From Enterobacter sp. RIT418 (GTDB lineage: Bacteria > Pseudomonadota > Gammaproteobacteria > Enterobacterales > Enterobacteriaceae): a stretch of 64,000 nt of DNA. The notes under the pieces are model-generated. The model searched no databases. It had not been told where the DNA came from and saw only the letters and a list, made by a program, of their open reading frames with translations. Position numbers and translations under genes: made by a program. This document shows, piece after piece, positions 31,844 through 42,172 of the stretch. Location: assembly GCF_003057745.1 (NCBI RefSeq), contig NZ_QBJD02000007.1, forward strand, positions 124,001-188,000. The letters run 5' to 3'. The stretch's first letter is position 1, and the number at the start of each line of letters is the position of its first letter.

Positions 31844-31861
31844 GCTTCGGAATTCTCTCAC

Positions 31862-31888
31862 AACCCGCTTCGGCGGGTTTTTTTTCAG
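31862..31888 (+). terminator. Rho-independent terminator after carAB
   Basis: AACCCGC and GCGGGTT form a stem with a TTCG loop (31862-31879), followed by a run of Ts. Confidence 0.93.
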
Positions 31889-31966
31889 CTACCCGACCAA
31901 TTTTGGCGGTTGCGCCATCCCTCTCCTGAACGCATGTTAAGCCCACAAACTAAAAAGGAGCTGCAT

Positions 31967-32455
31967 GTGATTCGTTCCATTACGCTGGTCTCTCTGGTGG
32001 TGCTGCTGTCTGGCTGCGCTGATTTTTCCTCATCCGTCACCAACACGATTGATAAAATGGGGATGACGCCTGATTACGCTAAAGGACTTCAGGACGACCT
32101 TCATCCGCAAAAAAAGCTCACCACGCCTGAAGTTAAGGTTGCTGATACAGTGCCGGAAGGAAAGCTGGTGGAGAAGTACGACAACGGCAACAAGAAGTTT
32201 GAAACCGTCGTTAAAGACCGCTGTTTCAATGAGTTCATCGATATTTACTATCCTAACGGCGTATTGAGAAGCCATACCCCGCTGGTGAACTGTAAAGCCG
32301 AGGGGCTGTCGCAGGGCTATACCCAGGAGGGCAAGCTGCGCTCGACAATTACCTTCAAAGCGAGCGTCGCGAACGGCGAGGCGAAAACCTACGACGCAAG
32401 CGGTAAGGTTGTGCAGACGGTCATGTACAAAGACGGTTTCCCGACGAAAAGCTAA
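31967..32455 (+). CDS. Small lipoprotein with MORN/YwqK-like repeats
   Basis: This 162-residue product has a signal peptide and lipobox, VVLLSGC (cysteine about residue 17), so it is predicted to be a membrane-anchored lipoprotein; Asp is not at +2 (Ala is), favouring the outer membrane. The C-terminal two thirds contain repeats of the MORN_2/YwqK type: KLVEKYDNGNKKFE, IDIYYPNGVLRS, SQGYTQEGKLRSTITF and GEAKTYDASGKVVQTVMY. The GTG start at 31967 has AAGGAG six bases upstream; the longer ATG frame at 31910 has no such site. Function unknown. E. coli has cai genes in this interval. Confidence 0.72.
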   Translation: MIRSITLVSLVVLLSGCADFSSSVTNTIDKMGMTPDYAKGLQDDLHPQKKLTTPEVKVADTVPEGKLVEKYDNGNKKFETVVKDRCFNEFIDIYYPNGVLRSHTPLVNCKAEGLSQGYTQEGKLRSTITFKASVANGEAKTYDASGKVVQTVMYKDGFPTKS

Positions 32456-32566
32456 CGTGCGTTCTGCGGTGTCTTCAGAAAGTTCTGTATTCATCCATGA
32501 GCGTGGTGTTTTCTACTACAGTATTAACTCAGCTGATAAAAAATGACTAATAGCAGGGAGAATACG

Positions 32567-32800
32567 ATGAAAAACAAACTTCTGATGACTTCAATTTTTG
32601 CCGCAGCAGCTATGTTTACCGTTGCCGGATGCTCGTCGAACCAGGCAGTGAAAACTACCGACGGGAAAACCATCGTGACCGACGGCAAACCGCAGGTTGA
32701 TGATGATACCGGCCTGGTATCGTATAAAAATGCCGAGACGGGTAAGACCGAGCAGATTAACCGCGATCGCGTCAAGTCGATGGGTGAGCTGGATAACTAA
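32567..32800 (+). CDS. YgdI/YgdR-family small lipoprotein
   Basis: The 77-residue product has a signal peptide ending in the lipobox TVAGC, with Ser after the cysteine. The mature part, TTDGKTIVTDGKPQVDDDTG then LVSYKNAETGKTEQINRD, is typical of the YgdI/YgdR family (DUF903), small SH3-like outer-membrane lipoproteins of unknown role. The ATG at 32567 follows CAGGGAG. It has its own terminator and is separated by 111 bp from the lipoprotein upstream. Confidence 0.85.
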   Translation: MKNKLLMTSIFAAAAMFTVAGCSSNQAVKTTDGKTIVTDGKPQVDDDTGLVSYKNAETGKTEQINRDRVKSMGELDN

Positions 32801-32833
32801 AAAAAAGCCGTGGCCCAGGCCACGGCTTTTTGT
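32799..32833. terminator. Bidirectional terminator before the autotransporter end
   Basis: AAAAGCCGTGGCC and GGCCACGGCTTTT form a very strong stem with a 2-base loop. It serves the convergent lipoprotein and autotransporter genes. Confidence 0.93.
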
Positions 32834-32844
32834 TTACTGAAAGA

Positions 32845-35739
32845 TTACCAGCGGTGGTTCAACAGAACATGTCCGCCGTAGGCAGCATAGCTGTTTTCAC
32901 CCCACTCACCGCTCGCACGCAGCGAGATGGTGGTGGTGTCGTTCAGGTTACCGGTGACGCCCAGCTCTAGCTGACCGCGATCGTCAGGCGTATCGTTGCT
33001 GGTGGTTTCGCCGTTAAAGGCCAGATCGTTTTGACCTGCGCCCTTCAGCCAGTTAACCGCAACGTAAGGCTGCCATGCCTTCACGTCTTTCTGCAGGAAG
33101 TAGCTGGACTTCACGCCAAGACGACCGAGCACGCCGTCGTTGTCCAGCGTGGTGATGCGAACGCCGTCGCGATCGGTGTGGTTTTCCTGATCGAGGTAGC
33201 TGTAGATTACCTGCGCCTGCGGCTCGATTTTCCAGGCACGCTCTTTCTCGGAAGCAACAACCCATGCATGTCCCACTTCGACAGACGCGGCAAAGCCCTG
33301 GCTGTGGTAGCTTTCATCGTTGCGGTCGCTGGTTACCTTGTTGTTGAACCAGCTATACGCCGCCCAGGTGTCAACGTAGTTGCCAAGACGCAAGTTCTGG
33401 TCTTCCTGCCAGGTCGCATACAGGCCTACGTTAAAGCCATCCACTTTACCCTGCGCGTCGCGCACGTTGTGTTTGGCATCGGAATGGGTTTTCGCCTGGC
33501 CCGCGCCGAACATGCCGCCCGCGTGGAGAACGCCGTTCTCCATGGCTTTGCTCATGAAATCACTGCCGACCTGAAGGGTCATGGTGGTGGTGTCGTAGCT
33601 GCCCTTATCACCGTCCACGTTGTTTTCGTGGTAGCGGCCCTTCACGTACATCCAGGTGTTGAGGTCGTCGACGTTGCGGAAGGTGATCTGATCGCGATCG
33701 TCACGCTTGTGCAGGAACATGCTCTGAGCGGCCAGGTAGTTACCCAGATATGCGCCGGTTTCAGGTGCCAGCACTTCAGGCCCGGTATTGGTACCGTTGT
33801 TGGACGGGGTATTTCCCCCCGTGCCGTTGCCGTTATCGGTGTTACCGCCGTTGTTATTGCCGCCCGAATTGTCCCCGTTACCCGTGTCGCCACCGTTGCC
33901 ACCGTCGGTATTGCCGCTGGTGTTGTCAGGATCGGTAGTATCGTCAGCAGGATCTTCGGAAGCATTCGCCGTGGATTCCAGATACCAGTTGCCATCGGTA
34001 TGTTTGTTCAGGCTGTATTCCCATTTGCCCGCAACAACCGGTTTGGCTAAGGTCATTTTCGCATCAGAGCTTCCGCCAACGCTTACCACTTCCATTCCGT
34101 TAACCGTCTGTGCGCCCTGGCCGCCAATATTGTTGATGCTGATGCCGGATTGACCAAAGCTGCTGCCGGTGATGGTCAGGTGATCGGTCGCTGAGCTGTC
34201 GTCGGCCACTACGCTGTTCATGACGATGGTGCTGCCCGCGGCGCCGGTATAGTCACCTTTGATCGTGTAGTTGTTGCCAACGGCGTTATTCTGGCCACTC
34301 AGCAGCAGGGTGCCGTTATTGGTCATGTTACCGTTGAGGACATCGGCCGTTGCCGCCGAGGAAGCGTTATTACCAGCGATCGCGTTCCAGGCTGCCAGCG
34401 TGCCGCCGCTTAAAATCATCGCGTTGTTGTTCACCTCGCCCGCGGAAGCGAAGGTCGCTCCGTTTTCGACGGTGAGGGTCGCATTGCTGCCCTTGACGCC
34501 CAGCGTAGCGCCTTCCGCGACTAACGTTGTGCCACCGTGGAGAACGGTATCGCCGGAATAGCTGTTATTACCGGTGAGCGTCAGGATATTCGCATCGACC
34601 TTTTCCACGCTGCCGGTGCCGGTGATGCCGGTGGCAAAGGTGAAGTTTTCACCCTGGTTGAAAATAACGGTGCCGTTGTTGGTCAGGCCGCCGGTCAGCG
34701 TTGCCTTACCTTTGCCGGTGCCAAGCTGCAGCGTGGCGTTTTTCGCCACCAGCGTATTGCCGCTGTTGGTGACATCGCCGCCGAGCGTCAGGCTGCCGGT
34801 ATTCACTTTAATGGAATCGCCGGAGCCGATCACGTCGATATCACCGGTCATCACCCAGTTTTCACCGGCCATTGTCACGGAGGCAAAACCGTCGCCGTCG
34901 TTCAGGCCGATAAAGTTGCTGTCTTCACTACCGGTACCGTTAAGCTCTAACGTATTGCTTTTAGAGACGGTGGTAATGACATCTCCGTTCAGGATTGAGC
35001 CGGTTTTCAGCATTAACGTATTGTCTTTGTCGCTGCCAAAGAAAATCGCGGTAGCGTCGCCATCAATTTTGCCGACGTTGGTTATATCCGCCCTGGCTGA
35101 ATCCGTCACGTTAATACCGTTCGCGCTGGCCTTGATTTCACCGGCGTTAGTGATCTTGGTATTGCCATTCGTTAAAAAGATGCCATCACCGTTGGTCGCG
35201 GTAATTGTCCCGGCATTATTCACGCCGATGCCCACGGCGGAGCTGATGCCGGTTTGCCCTTTAATGCTCCCGGTCTTGCTATTGTTAATGTTAATAGCAG
35301 AGGATCTATTGCTGACTAAAATACCTTTTTCGGCACCGGTAACGCTGCCGCTGTTATTAAAGTCGCCCAGCATGGAGACAACGTTGACTGCGTTACCTGT
35401 GGTAGAAGAAATAGAGGCTCCTGCAACGTTGTTGACCGTGACGCGCTGTGCGCCAGTGTTGACGTTAAGGGCATCTTCTTTTCCTGAAAGATTCCCCTGA
35501 TTGGTCGCCTCGGTGACGTTGGACCCTGTAACAGCCACTGCCGGGGTGGTATCTACAGAGGTAATGGTGACATCTTTGCCAATAATATATTGGGCATCAG
35601 AAGATAATTCTTGTGGTACAGAGGTTGATTGATCAATAGATCCCGCAACAGCTATCATTGGAGTCAATATTAAAAGTGCGGGAAATAGTTTTGCCAGAGT
35701 TTTGGTTGTTCTGTTTAATTCAAATGATTTGTTACTCAT
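32845..35739 (-). CDS. Type Va autotransporter (AIDA/pertactin-like beta-barrel)
   Basis: The 964-residue protein has a signal peptide (about 1-32, ending PMIAVAG), a passenger of beta-helix-type repeats rich in Gly, Asn and Thr (about 33-600), a low-complexity Asp/Asn/Gly/Thr linker (about 605-680) and a C-terminal autotransporter barrel (about 690-964) beginning after GAYLGNYLAAQSMFLHKRDD and ending NHRW. Passenger strings such as TLTGNNSYSGDTVLHGGTTL are typical autotransporter repeats. Probable role: surface exposure and adhesion; inferred. ATG at 35739 (MSNKSFEL) is preferred to 35751. It is absent from this position in E. coli. Confidence 0.88.
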   Translation of the reverse strand: MSNKSFELNRTTKTLAKLFPALLILTPMIAVAGSIDQSTSVPQELSSDAQYIIGKDVTITSVDTTPAVAVTGSNVTEATNQGNLSGKEDALNVNTGAQRVTVNNVAGASISSTTGNAVNVVSMLGDFNNSGSVTGAEKGILVSNRSSAININNSKTGSIKGQTGISSAVGIGVNNAGTITATNGDGIFLTNGNTKITNAGEIKASANGINVTDSARADITNVGKIDGDATAIFFGSDKDNTLMLKTGSILNGDVITTVSKSNTLELNGTGSEDSNFIGLNDGDGFASVTMAGENWVMTGDIDVIGSGDSIKVNTGSLTLGGDVTNSGNTLVAKNATLQLGTGKGKATLTGGLTNNGTVIFNQGENFTFATGITGTGSVEKVDANILTLTGNNSYSGDTVLHGGTTLVAEGATLGVKGSNATLTVENGATFASAGEVNNNAMILSGGTLAAWNAIAGNNASSAATADVLNGNMTNNGTLLLSGQNNAVGNNYTIKGDYTGAAGSTIVMNSVVADDSSATDHLTITGSSFGQSGISINNIGGQGAQTVNGMEVVSVGGSSDAKMTLAKPVVAGKWEYSLNKHTDGNWYLESTANASEDPADDTTDPDNTSGNTDGGNGGDTGNGDNSGGNNNGGNTDNGNGTGGNTPSNNGTNTGPEVLAPETGAYLGNYLAAQSMFLHKRDDRDQITFRNVDDLNTWMYVKGRYHENNVDGDKGSYDTTTMTLQVGSDFMSKAMENGVLHAGGMFGAGQAKTHSDAKHNVRDAQGKVDGFNVGLYATWQEDQNLRLGNYVDTWAAYSWFNNKVTSDRNDESYHSQGFAASVEVGHAWVVASEKERAWKIEPQAQVIYSYLDQENHTDRDGVRITTLDNDGVLGRLGVKSSYFLQKDVKAWQPYVAVNWLKGAGQNDLAFNGETTSNDTPDDRGQLELGVTGNLNDTTTISLRASGEWGENSYAAYGGHVLLNHRW

Positions 35740-36112
35740 ATACACATCCATTTGTTTGAAACGCGTTCAAGATTGAGTTTGCTCGACATCATTTATTTAT
35801 ATTTATGACAAAATTTATCAAATGATGAAAATGACTCGAAATTATTCGTTTTTCAATGTGTTGTGTATATAGAGATTTGGTTAAGAGTAAATTTAGCAAA
35901 TCTTAAAAATTATAAATTATCGATCTTTTGAGTGTAACCATTCACACAAATGATCATTACTAAGGACATTGCGCGAGTGAGCGGGTAGCCATAGGCGCAG
36001 TACCAGCCGTTGGCGTTTTGGGGCATGAAGCCGCGCGGCGCTTTAAGCGAAGAGACTAACTGTCTACACTCTTAGACACAAAGAGAACCTGGACAGGGAA
36101 CACATCGCGCTT
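35740..36112. other. A+T-rich divergent promoter region, autotransporter / kefF
   Basis: This 373-bp gap is strikingly A+T-rich near the autotransporter (35760-35930) and becomes GC-rich toward kefF. An imperfect inverted repeat GTGTAACCATTCACAC lies at 35932-35947. A minus-strand frame from about 36058 to 35945 (reading APRGFMPQNANGWYCAYGYP) has no start codon of note and may be a gene scrap. No convincing gene is seen. Confidence 0.5.
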
Positions 36113-36643
36113 ATGATTTTAATTATTTACGCGCATCCGTATCCGCATCACTCGCATGCGAACAAAAGGATGCTTGAGCAGGCAGGGACGATTGAGGGCG
36201 TAGAAATTCGCTCTCTTTATCAACTTTACCCCGATTTTAATATCGATATCGCCGCCGAGCAGGAGGCGCTTTCTCGTGCCGATCTGATCGTCTGGCAGCA
36301 CCCGATGCAATGGTACAGCACGCCTCCGCTGCTCAAGCTATGGATTGATAAAGTCTTTTCCCACGGCTGGGCATACGGCCACAACGGCAATGCGTTAAAA
36401 GGCAAAAGCCTGATGTGGGCCGTGACCACCGGCGGCGGCGAAAGCCATTTTGAGATAGGCGCCTTCCCGGGCTTTGACGTTCTGGCGCAGCCGCTGCAGG
36501 CCACCGCGCTTTACTGTGGTCTCACCTGGGTTCCGCCTTTTGCTATGCATTGCACCTTTGTCTGCGACGATGAAACGCTGCAGGCGCAGGCTCGTCATTA
36601 CAAAAAACGCTTACTTGAGTGGCAGGAGACGCACAATGGATAG
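36113..36643 (+). CDS. kefF: KefC ancillary protein, quinone oxidoreductase KefF
   Basis: The 176-residue flavodoxin-like FMN protein activates the KefC potassium efflux system and has quinone reductase activity. Visible family elements are [16 protein letters not shown] at the start, [21 protein letters not shown] (as [14 protein letters not shown]...) and TTGGGESHF. Sequence and length match E. coli. It overlaps the kefC start by 8 bp, so the pair is translationally coupled. Confidence 0.96.
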   Translation: MILIIYAHPYPHHSHANKRMLEQAGTIEGVEIRSLYQLYPDFNIDIAAEQEALSRADLIVWQHPMQWYSTPPLLKLWIDKVFSHGWAYGHNGNALKGKSLMWAVTTGGGESHFEIGAFPGFDVLAQPLQATALYCGLTWVPPFAMHCTFVCDDETLQAQARHYKKRLLEWQETHNG

Positions 36644-38501
36644 CCATACGTTAATACAGGCGCTGATTTATCTCGGCGCGGCGGCGCTGATCGTACCCGT
36701 GGCGGTTCGCCTGGGGCTAGGATCAGTGCTGGGCTATCTGATCGCGGGATGCGTGATCGGCCCCTGGGGGTTCCGCCTGGTGACGGACGCCGAGTCGATT
36801 CTGCATTTTGCGGAAATTGGCGTGGTGCTGATGCTGTTCGTTATTGGCCTTGAGCTGGATCCGCAGCGCCTTTGGAAGCTTCGCGCCTCGGTATTTGGCG
36901 GTGGGGCATTGCAGATGCTGGCCTGCGGCCTGCTGTTGGGCGGTTTCTGTATTCTGCTGGGAATGGACTGGAAGGTCGCCGAGCTTATCGGCATGACGCT
37001 GGCGCTCTCCTCAACGGCCATCGCCATGCAGGCGATGAACGAGCGCAACCTGACGGTTTCCCAGATGGGGCGCAGCGCCTTCTCCGTGCTGCTGTTCCAG
37101 GATATCGCGGCTATTCCGCTGGTGGCAATGATCCCGCTGCTGGCGGCCAGCGGCGCATCGACCACGCTGGGCGCCTTTGCGCTGTCGGCCCTGAAGGTGG
37201 CCGGCGCGCTGGCGCTGGTCATTCTACTGGGGCGTTACGTCACCCGCCCGCTGCTGCGCTTCGTGGCGCGCTCGGGGCTGCGCGAGGTATTCAGCGCCGT
37301 GGCGTTATTCCTGGTGTTCGGCTTTGGGCTGCTGCTGGAAGAGGCCGGGCTGTCGATGGCGATGGGGGCCTTTCTGGCGGGCGTGCTGTTGGCAAGCTCT
37401 GAATACCGTCACGCGCTGGAAAGCGATATCGAACCGTTCAAAGGCCTGCTGCTCGGGCTTTTCTTCATCGGCGTTGGGATGTCTATCGACTTCGGTACGC
37501 TGGTCACCCATCCGCTGAGGATACTTATTCTGCTGGTTGGATTCCTGGTCATTAAAATGGGGATGCTGTGGCTGATTGCCCGTCCGCTGAAGGTGCCCAA
37601 CAAGCAGCGCCGCTGGTTTGCCGTCCTGCTGGGGCAGGGAAGCGAATTTGCGTTTGTGGTCTTTGGCGCGGCGCAAATGGCGAACGTGCTCGATCCCGAG
37701 TGGGCTAAAGCGCTCACCCTGGCGGTTGCGCTGTCGATGGCGGCGACGCCGGTCCTGCTGGTGCTACTGACGCGTCTTGAAAAATCCGACAGCGGTCAGG
37801 AGCGTGAAGCCGATGAGATCGACGAGGAACAGCCGCGCGTGATCATCGCGGGCTTTGGGCGTTTCGGCCAGATTACAGGCCGTCTGCTGCTCTCCAGCGG
37901 CGTCAAAATGGTGATTCTCGATCACGATCCCGACCACGTTGATACCCTGCGCAAGTTCGACATGAAGGTCTTCTACGGTGATGCCACCCGCGTCGACCTG
38001 CTGGAGTCTGCCGGGGCAGCGAAGGCCGAGGTGTTAATCAACGCGATCGACGATCCGCAGACCAGCCTGCAGATGGTGGAGCTGGTAAAAGAACACTTCC
38101 CGAACCTGACGATCATCTCCCGCGCGCGCGATGTGGATCATTACATTCAGCTGCGCCAGGCGGGGGTTGAGGCCCCGGAGCGTGAAACGTTTGAAGGCGC
38201 GCTAAAATCAGGCCGCATGGCGCTCGAAAGCCTTGGGCTGGGCGCCTATGAAGCCCGCGAGCGGGCCGACCTGTTCCGCCGTTTTAACACCGACATGGTT
38301 GAAGAAATGGTGGCAATGGCGGGAAGCACGGCTTCGGAACGCGCGGCGGTGTTTAAACGCACCAGCGCAATGCTGACGGAAATCATCAACGAGGACCGAA
38401 ATCATCTGTCGCTGGTGCAGCGACACGGCTGGCAGGGCACGGAAGAGGGCAAGCATACCGGCAACCCTGAAGACGAACCGGAGAGTAAACCTTCCGCGTG
38501 A
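36636..38501 (+). CDS. kefC: Glutathione-regulated potassium-efflux antiporter KefC
   Basis: The 621-residue protein has an N-terminal CPA2 transporter domain (about 1-380, [32 protein letters not shown]) and a C-terminal RCK/KTN domain with the NAD-binding motif [16 protein letters not shown] near 400. Glutathione holds it closed and glutathione adducts open it, acidifying the cell against electrophiles. The ATG at 36636 gives the E. coli N-terminus; a longer frame from 36474 lies inside kefF and is rejected. Confidence 0.97.
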   Translation: MDSHTLIQALIYLGAAALIVPVAVRLGLGSVLGYLIAGCVIGPWGFRLVTDAESILHFAEIGVVLMLFVIGLELDPQRLWKLRASVFGGGALQMLACGLLLGGFCILLGMDWKVAELIGMTLALSSTAIAMQAMNERNLTVSQMGRSAFSVLLFQDIAAIPLVAMIPLLAASGASTTLGAFALSALKVAGALALVILLGRYVTRPLLRFVARSGLREVFSAVALFLVFGFGLLLEEAGLSMAMGAFLAGVLLASSEYRHALESDIEPFKGLLLGLFFIGVGMSIDFGTLVTHPLRILILLVGFLVIKMGMLWLIARPLKVPNKQRRWFAVLLGQGSEFAFVVFGAAQMANVLDPEWAKALTLAVALSMAATPVLLVLLTRLEKSDSGQEREADEIDEEQPRVIIAGFGRFGQITGRLLLSSGVKMVILDHDPDHVDTLRKFDMKVFYGDATRVDLLESAGAAKAEVLINAIDDPQTSLQMVELVKEHFPNLTIISRARDVDHYIQLRQAGVEAPERETFEGALKSGRMALESLGLGAYEARERADLFRRFNTDMVEEMVAMAGSTASERAAVFKRTSAMLTEIINEDRNHLSLVQRHGWQGTEEGKHTGNPEDEPESKPSA

Positions 38502-38582
38502 AGTGGAGTTGCCAGCAATATTAAAAAATATCTGTTTCTTTACTCTGCCGCCAGTCGACGAAAGATTAAGCTTTCCGTATAG

Positions 38583-39095
<513 letters not shown>

Positions 39096-39106
39096 GCGTT
39101 AAAACG

Positions 39107-39126
39107 CCTCTCCCTTTCGGGAGAGG
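39107..39126. terminator. Hairpin between folA and apaH
   Basis: CCTCTCCC (39107-39114) and GGGAGAGG (39119-39126) form an 8-bp stem with a TTTC loop. AAAA before it supplies a T-run for the minus-strand operon; the plus side is weaker. Confidence 0.7.
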
Positions 39127-39133
39127 TCTATTC

Positions 39134-39982
39134 TCAGGAGGCAACCGCCTCGCCTTCACTTAAGCCTGACTGTCGATTAGAGGGCTGCACGAAGTACGTT
39201 TGATCTTCCCAGCGCAGGCAGGTTAAATCCCCGCCCCAGCAGCAGCCGGTGTCCAGAGCATAAACGCCTTCCGGCGTACCTTTTCCTTCCAGCGATGCCC
39301 AATGGCCAAACGCGATGCTGTACTCGTTTGCGACCGGCCCGGGAATGGCGAACCACGGCTTGAGCGGCGCGGGCGCGTTCTCCGGCGTATCTTTGCAGTA
39401 CATATCCAGCTGACCGTTCGGGAAACAGTAGCGCATGCGCGTAAAGGCGTTGGTGATGAAGCGCAGTCGCGCCAGGCCGCTAAGATCCTCGCTCCAGTTG
39501 TTCGGCATATCGCCGTACATGGCATCAAGGAAGAAAGGATAGGAGTCGCTTGCCAGCACCGCCTCGGCGTCACGGGCACAGGTCTTTGCCGTCTCAATAT
39601 CCCACTGCGGCGTGATGCCCGCGTGCGCCATTACCAGCTTTTTCTCTTCGTCGATCTGCAACAGCGGCTGACGGCGAAGCCAGTTCAGCAGCTCGTCTGC
39701 GTCCGGCGCGTCAAGCAGAGGCGTAATACGATCTTTCGGCTTGTTGCGGCTGATCCCGGCAAACACGGCCAGCAGATGCAGATCGTGGTTACCCAGCACC
39801 ATGCGCACGCTGTCGCCCAGCGATTTCACGTAGCGGAGCACGTCAAGTGAGCCTGGGCCGCGCGCGACTAAATCACCCGTCAGCCAGAGCGTATCCTGCC
39901 CGGGCGTGAAGTCGACCTGCTTTAATAATGCGATCAGTTCATCGTAGCAACCGTGAACGTCGCCAATCAGATATGTAGACAT
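39134..39982 (-). CDS. apaH: Diadenosine tetraphosphatase (symmetrical Ap4A hydrolase)
   Basis: The 282-residue metallophosphatase splits Ap4A to two ADP and also decaps Np4-capped RNA. The metal-binding motifs [20 protein letters not shown] and GNHDLHLL are present. The start [11 protein letters not shown] at 39982 fits the family; the longer frame to 40102 would overlap apaG. It is the last gene of the lptD-surA-pdxA-rsmA-apaG-apaH operon, 4 bp after apaG. Confidence 0.97.
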   Translation of the reverse strand: MSTYLIGDVHGCYDELIALLKQVDFTPGQDTLWLTGDLVARGPGSLDVLRYVKSLGDSVRMVLGNHDLHLLAVFAGISRNKPKDRITPLLDAPDADELLNWLRRQPLLQIDEEKKLVMAHAGITPQWDIETAKTCARDAEAVLASDSYPFFLDAMYGDMPNNWSEDLSGLARLRFITNAFTRMRYCFPNGQLDMYCKDTPENAPAPLKPWFAIPGPVANEYSIAFGHWASLEGKGTPEGVYALDTGCCWGGDLTCLRWEDQTYFVQPSNRQSGLSEGEAVAS

Positions 39983-39986
39983 TAGA

Positions 39987-40364
39987 TTAATGAATGAGTG
40001 TAGGTACGGCGAGACGGAACACAGGAATAGCAATACGGAACGGATTGCCATCGACGTCGACCATTTCATAATGGCCTTGCATGGTACCCATTGGCGTTTC
40101 AATTACCGCGCCGCTGGTGTACTGGTACTCTTCGCCAGGGACGATGTGGGGCTGTTCGCCGACCACACCCTCGCCCTGGACTTCTGTTTCACGGCCGTTG
40201 CCGTTGGTGATAAGCCAGTAGCGCCCGAGAAGCTGCACGGGCACCCGCCCCACATTGCGAATGGTCACGGTATATGCAAAGACAAAACGTTCTTCATCCG
40301 GTGAGGACTGAGACTCAACATAGATGCTTTGTACATGGACACAGACGCGGGGCGAATCAATCAT
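39987..40364 (-). CDS. apaG: ApaG protein (Co2+/Mg2+ efflux-associated)
   Basis: The 125-residue beta-sandwich protein (DUF525) has [20 protein letters not shown] at the start and the GxGVVGEQP-type loop. In Salmonella, loss of the homologue (CorD) affects Co2+ resistance and Mg2+ efflux; biochemical function remains unsettled. It lies 3 bp after rsmA and 4 bp before apaH in the stress-linked operon. Confidence 0.96.
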   Translation of the reverse strand: MIDSPRVCVHVQSIYVESQSSPDEERFVFAYTVTIRNVGRVPVQLLGRYWLITNGNGRETEVQGEGVVGEQPHIVPGEEYQYTSGAVIETPMGTMQGHYEMVDVDGNPFRIAIPVFRLAVPTLIH

Positions 40365-40367
40365 GGC

Positions 40368-41189
40368 TTAACTCTCCTTCGGCGGGGCATTGTCGCTGAT
40401 GTAATTAGCCAGCTTGCAATACTGCTCCACGGAAATGTTCTCCGCACGCATTGCCGGATCAATCCCCAGCTCGGCTAATACCTCAACGGTGAACGAATTG
40501 CTCAGGCTGTTACGGATCGTTTTACGGCGCTGGTTAAACGCTTCAGTGGTGATGCGGCTCAGCACGCGCAGCTCTTTAACCGGGTACGGCATCGTTTTGT
40601 GCGGCACGAGGCGCACAACCGCAGAGTCTACTTTTGGCGGTGGCGTAAACGCGGTCGGTGGAACTTCAAGCACCGGGATCACGTTACAGAAATATTGTGC
40701 CATTACGCTTAAACGACCATACGCCTTACTGTTCGGTCCTGCAACCAGGCGATTCACCACCTCTTTTTGCAGCATGAAGTGCATGTCGGCAATGGCGTCA
40801 GTATAGCTGAACAGGTGGAACATCAGCGGAGTCGAGATGTTGTACGGCAGGTTGCCGAACACGCGCAGCGGCTGGCCCATTTTCTCTGACAGTTCGCCAA
40901 AGTCCATGGTCATGGCATCCTGCTGATAAATCGTCAGCTTGGGGCCAAGGAACGGATGCGTTTGCAGGCGTGCTGCTAAATCGCGGTCCAGTTCAATAAC
41001 GGTCAGCGCGTCAAGGCGTTCGCCAACGGGCTCGGTCAGCGCGGCAAGACCCGGGCCGATTTCAACCATAGCCTGGCCTTTCTGCGGATTAATGGCAGAG
41101 ACAATACTGTCGATCACGAACTGATCGTTGAGAAAGTTTTGCCCGAAACGTTTACGGGCTAAGTGGCCCTGATGGACTCGATTAGTCAT
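40368..41189 (-). CDS. rsmA: 16S rRNA dimethyladenosine transferase RsmA (KsgA)
   Basis: The 273-residue SAM-dependent enzyme dimethylates A1518 and A1519 of 16S rRNA late in 30S assembly. The SAM motif [14 protein letters not shown] and the catalytic NLPYNIST are plain. Loss gives kasugamycin resistance in E. coli. Its ATG overlaps the pdxA stop by 4 bp. Confidence 0.97.
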   Translation of the reverse strand: MTNRVHQGHLARKRFGQNFLNDQFVIDSIVSAINPQKGQAMVEIGPGLAALTEPVGERLDALTVIELDRDLAARLQTHPFLGPKLTIYQQDAMTMDFGELSEKMGQPLRVFGNLPYNISTPLMFHLFSYTDAIADMHFMLQKEVVNRLVAGPNSKAYGRLSVMAQYFCNVIPVLEVPPTAFTPPPKVDSAVVRLVPHKTMPYPVKELRVLSRITTEAFNQRRKTIRNSLSNSFTVEVLAELGIDPAMRAENISVEQYCKLANYISDNAPPKES

Positions 41190-42172
41190 TGCGTATTAAC
41201 AATCATTTTGATGGCGAGATTAAGCGCCGTAATAAAACTGCCGACATCCGCTTTTCCTTTGCCTGCCAGATCCAGCGCAGTACCGTGGTCAACGGACGTT
41301 CGAATAAAGGGTAAACCGAGAGTGATATTCACACCGCGGCCAAATCCCTGGTATTTTAGCACGGGCAAGCCCTGATCGTGGTACATCGCGAGCACGGCAT
41401 CGGCATTATCCAGGTATTTCGGCTGGAAGAGGGTATCGGCGGGCAGCGGGCCGCTAAGATTCATCCCTTTGGCGCGCATTTCTTCAAGCACCGGGATAAT
41501 CGTGTCGATCTCTTCCGTTCCCATATGCCCACCTTCACCGGCGTGCGGGTTCAGGCCACAGACCAGCACGTGCGGCTGCTGAATGCCGAACTTGGTCTGC
41601 AGGTCATGGTGCAGTATCCCGATAATCTCCCGCAGCAGCGCAGGCGTGATGGCATCGGGAATCGCTTTGATCGGCAGATGGGTCGTGACCAGCGCAACGC
41701 GCATCTCCTCGGTTGCCAGCATCATCACGACTTTCGGGCTTTGAGAGCGCTCTTCAAAGAACTCGGTGTGCCCGGTAAAGGGAATGCCCGCCTCGTTAAT
41801 CACACCTTTATGCACGGGGCCGGTGATAAGTGCGGCAAACTCGCCTTTCAGGCAGCCATCGCAGGCGCGGGCGAGCGTTTCGACGACGTAATGGCCGTTT
41901 TCAGTACTCAGCTGGCCGGGAATAGCGGGGGTACGAAGCGGAATAGAAAGGAGCGTGAGCGTGCCGGCCTGCTGTGGCCGGGGCGTCTGACCTTCAACGT
42001 AGGGAATTAGCGTTAAAGGAAGACCGAGCAAGGCTGCCCGGTCCTGTAACAGTGTTGCATCCGCGCAGACGACCAGTTCCACCGGCCAGCCGCGCTGAGC
42101 GAGCTGGACGACGAGGTCGGGACCAATCCCGGCGGGCTCGCCGGGAGTGATAACAACACGATGCGGTTTCAT
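41186..42172 (-). CDS. pdxA: 4-hydroxythreonine-4-phosphate dehydrogenase
   Basis: The 328-residue metal- and NAD-dependent enzyme acts in pyridoxal phosphate synthesis, oxidising 4-phosphohydroxy-L-threonine. [15 protein letters not shown] opens it, [10 protein letters not shown] and [11 protein letters not shown] hold metal-binding histidines, and [19 protein letters not shown] is the conserved C-terminal block. It overlaps surA by one base and rsmA by four, forming a tightly coupled cluster. Confidence 0.97.
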   Translation of the reverse strand: MKPHRVVITPGEPAGIGPDLVVQLAQRGWPVELVVCADATLLQDRAALLGLPLTLIPYVEGQTPRPQQAGTLTLLSIPLRTPAIPGQLSTENGHYVVETLARACDGCLKGEFAALITGPVHKGVINEAGIPFTGHTEFFEERSQSPKVVMMLATEEMRVALVTTHLPIKAIPDAITPALLREIIGILHHDLQTKFGIQQPHVLVCGLNPHAGEGGHMGTEEIDTIIPVLEEMRAKGMNLSGPLPADTLFQPKYLDNADAVLAMYHDQGLPVLKYQGFGRGVNITLGLPFIRTSVDHGTALDLAGKGKADVGSFITALNLAIKMIVNTQ

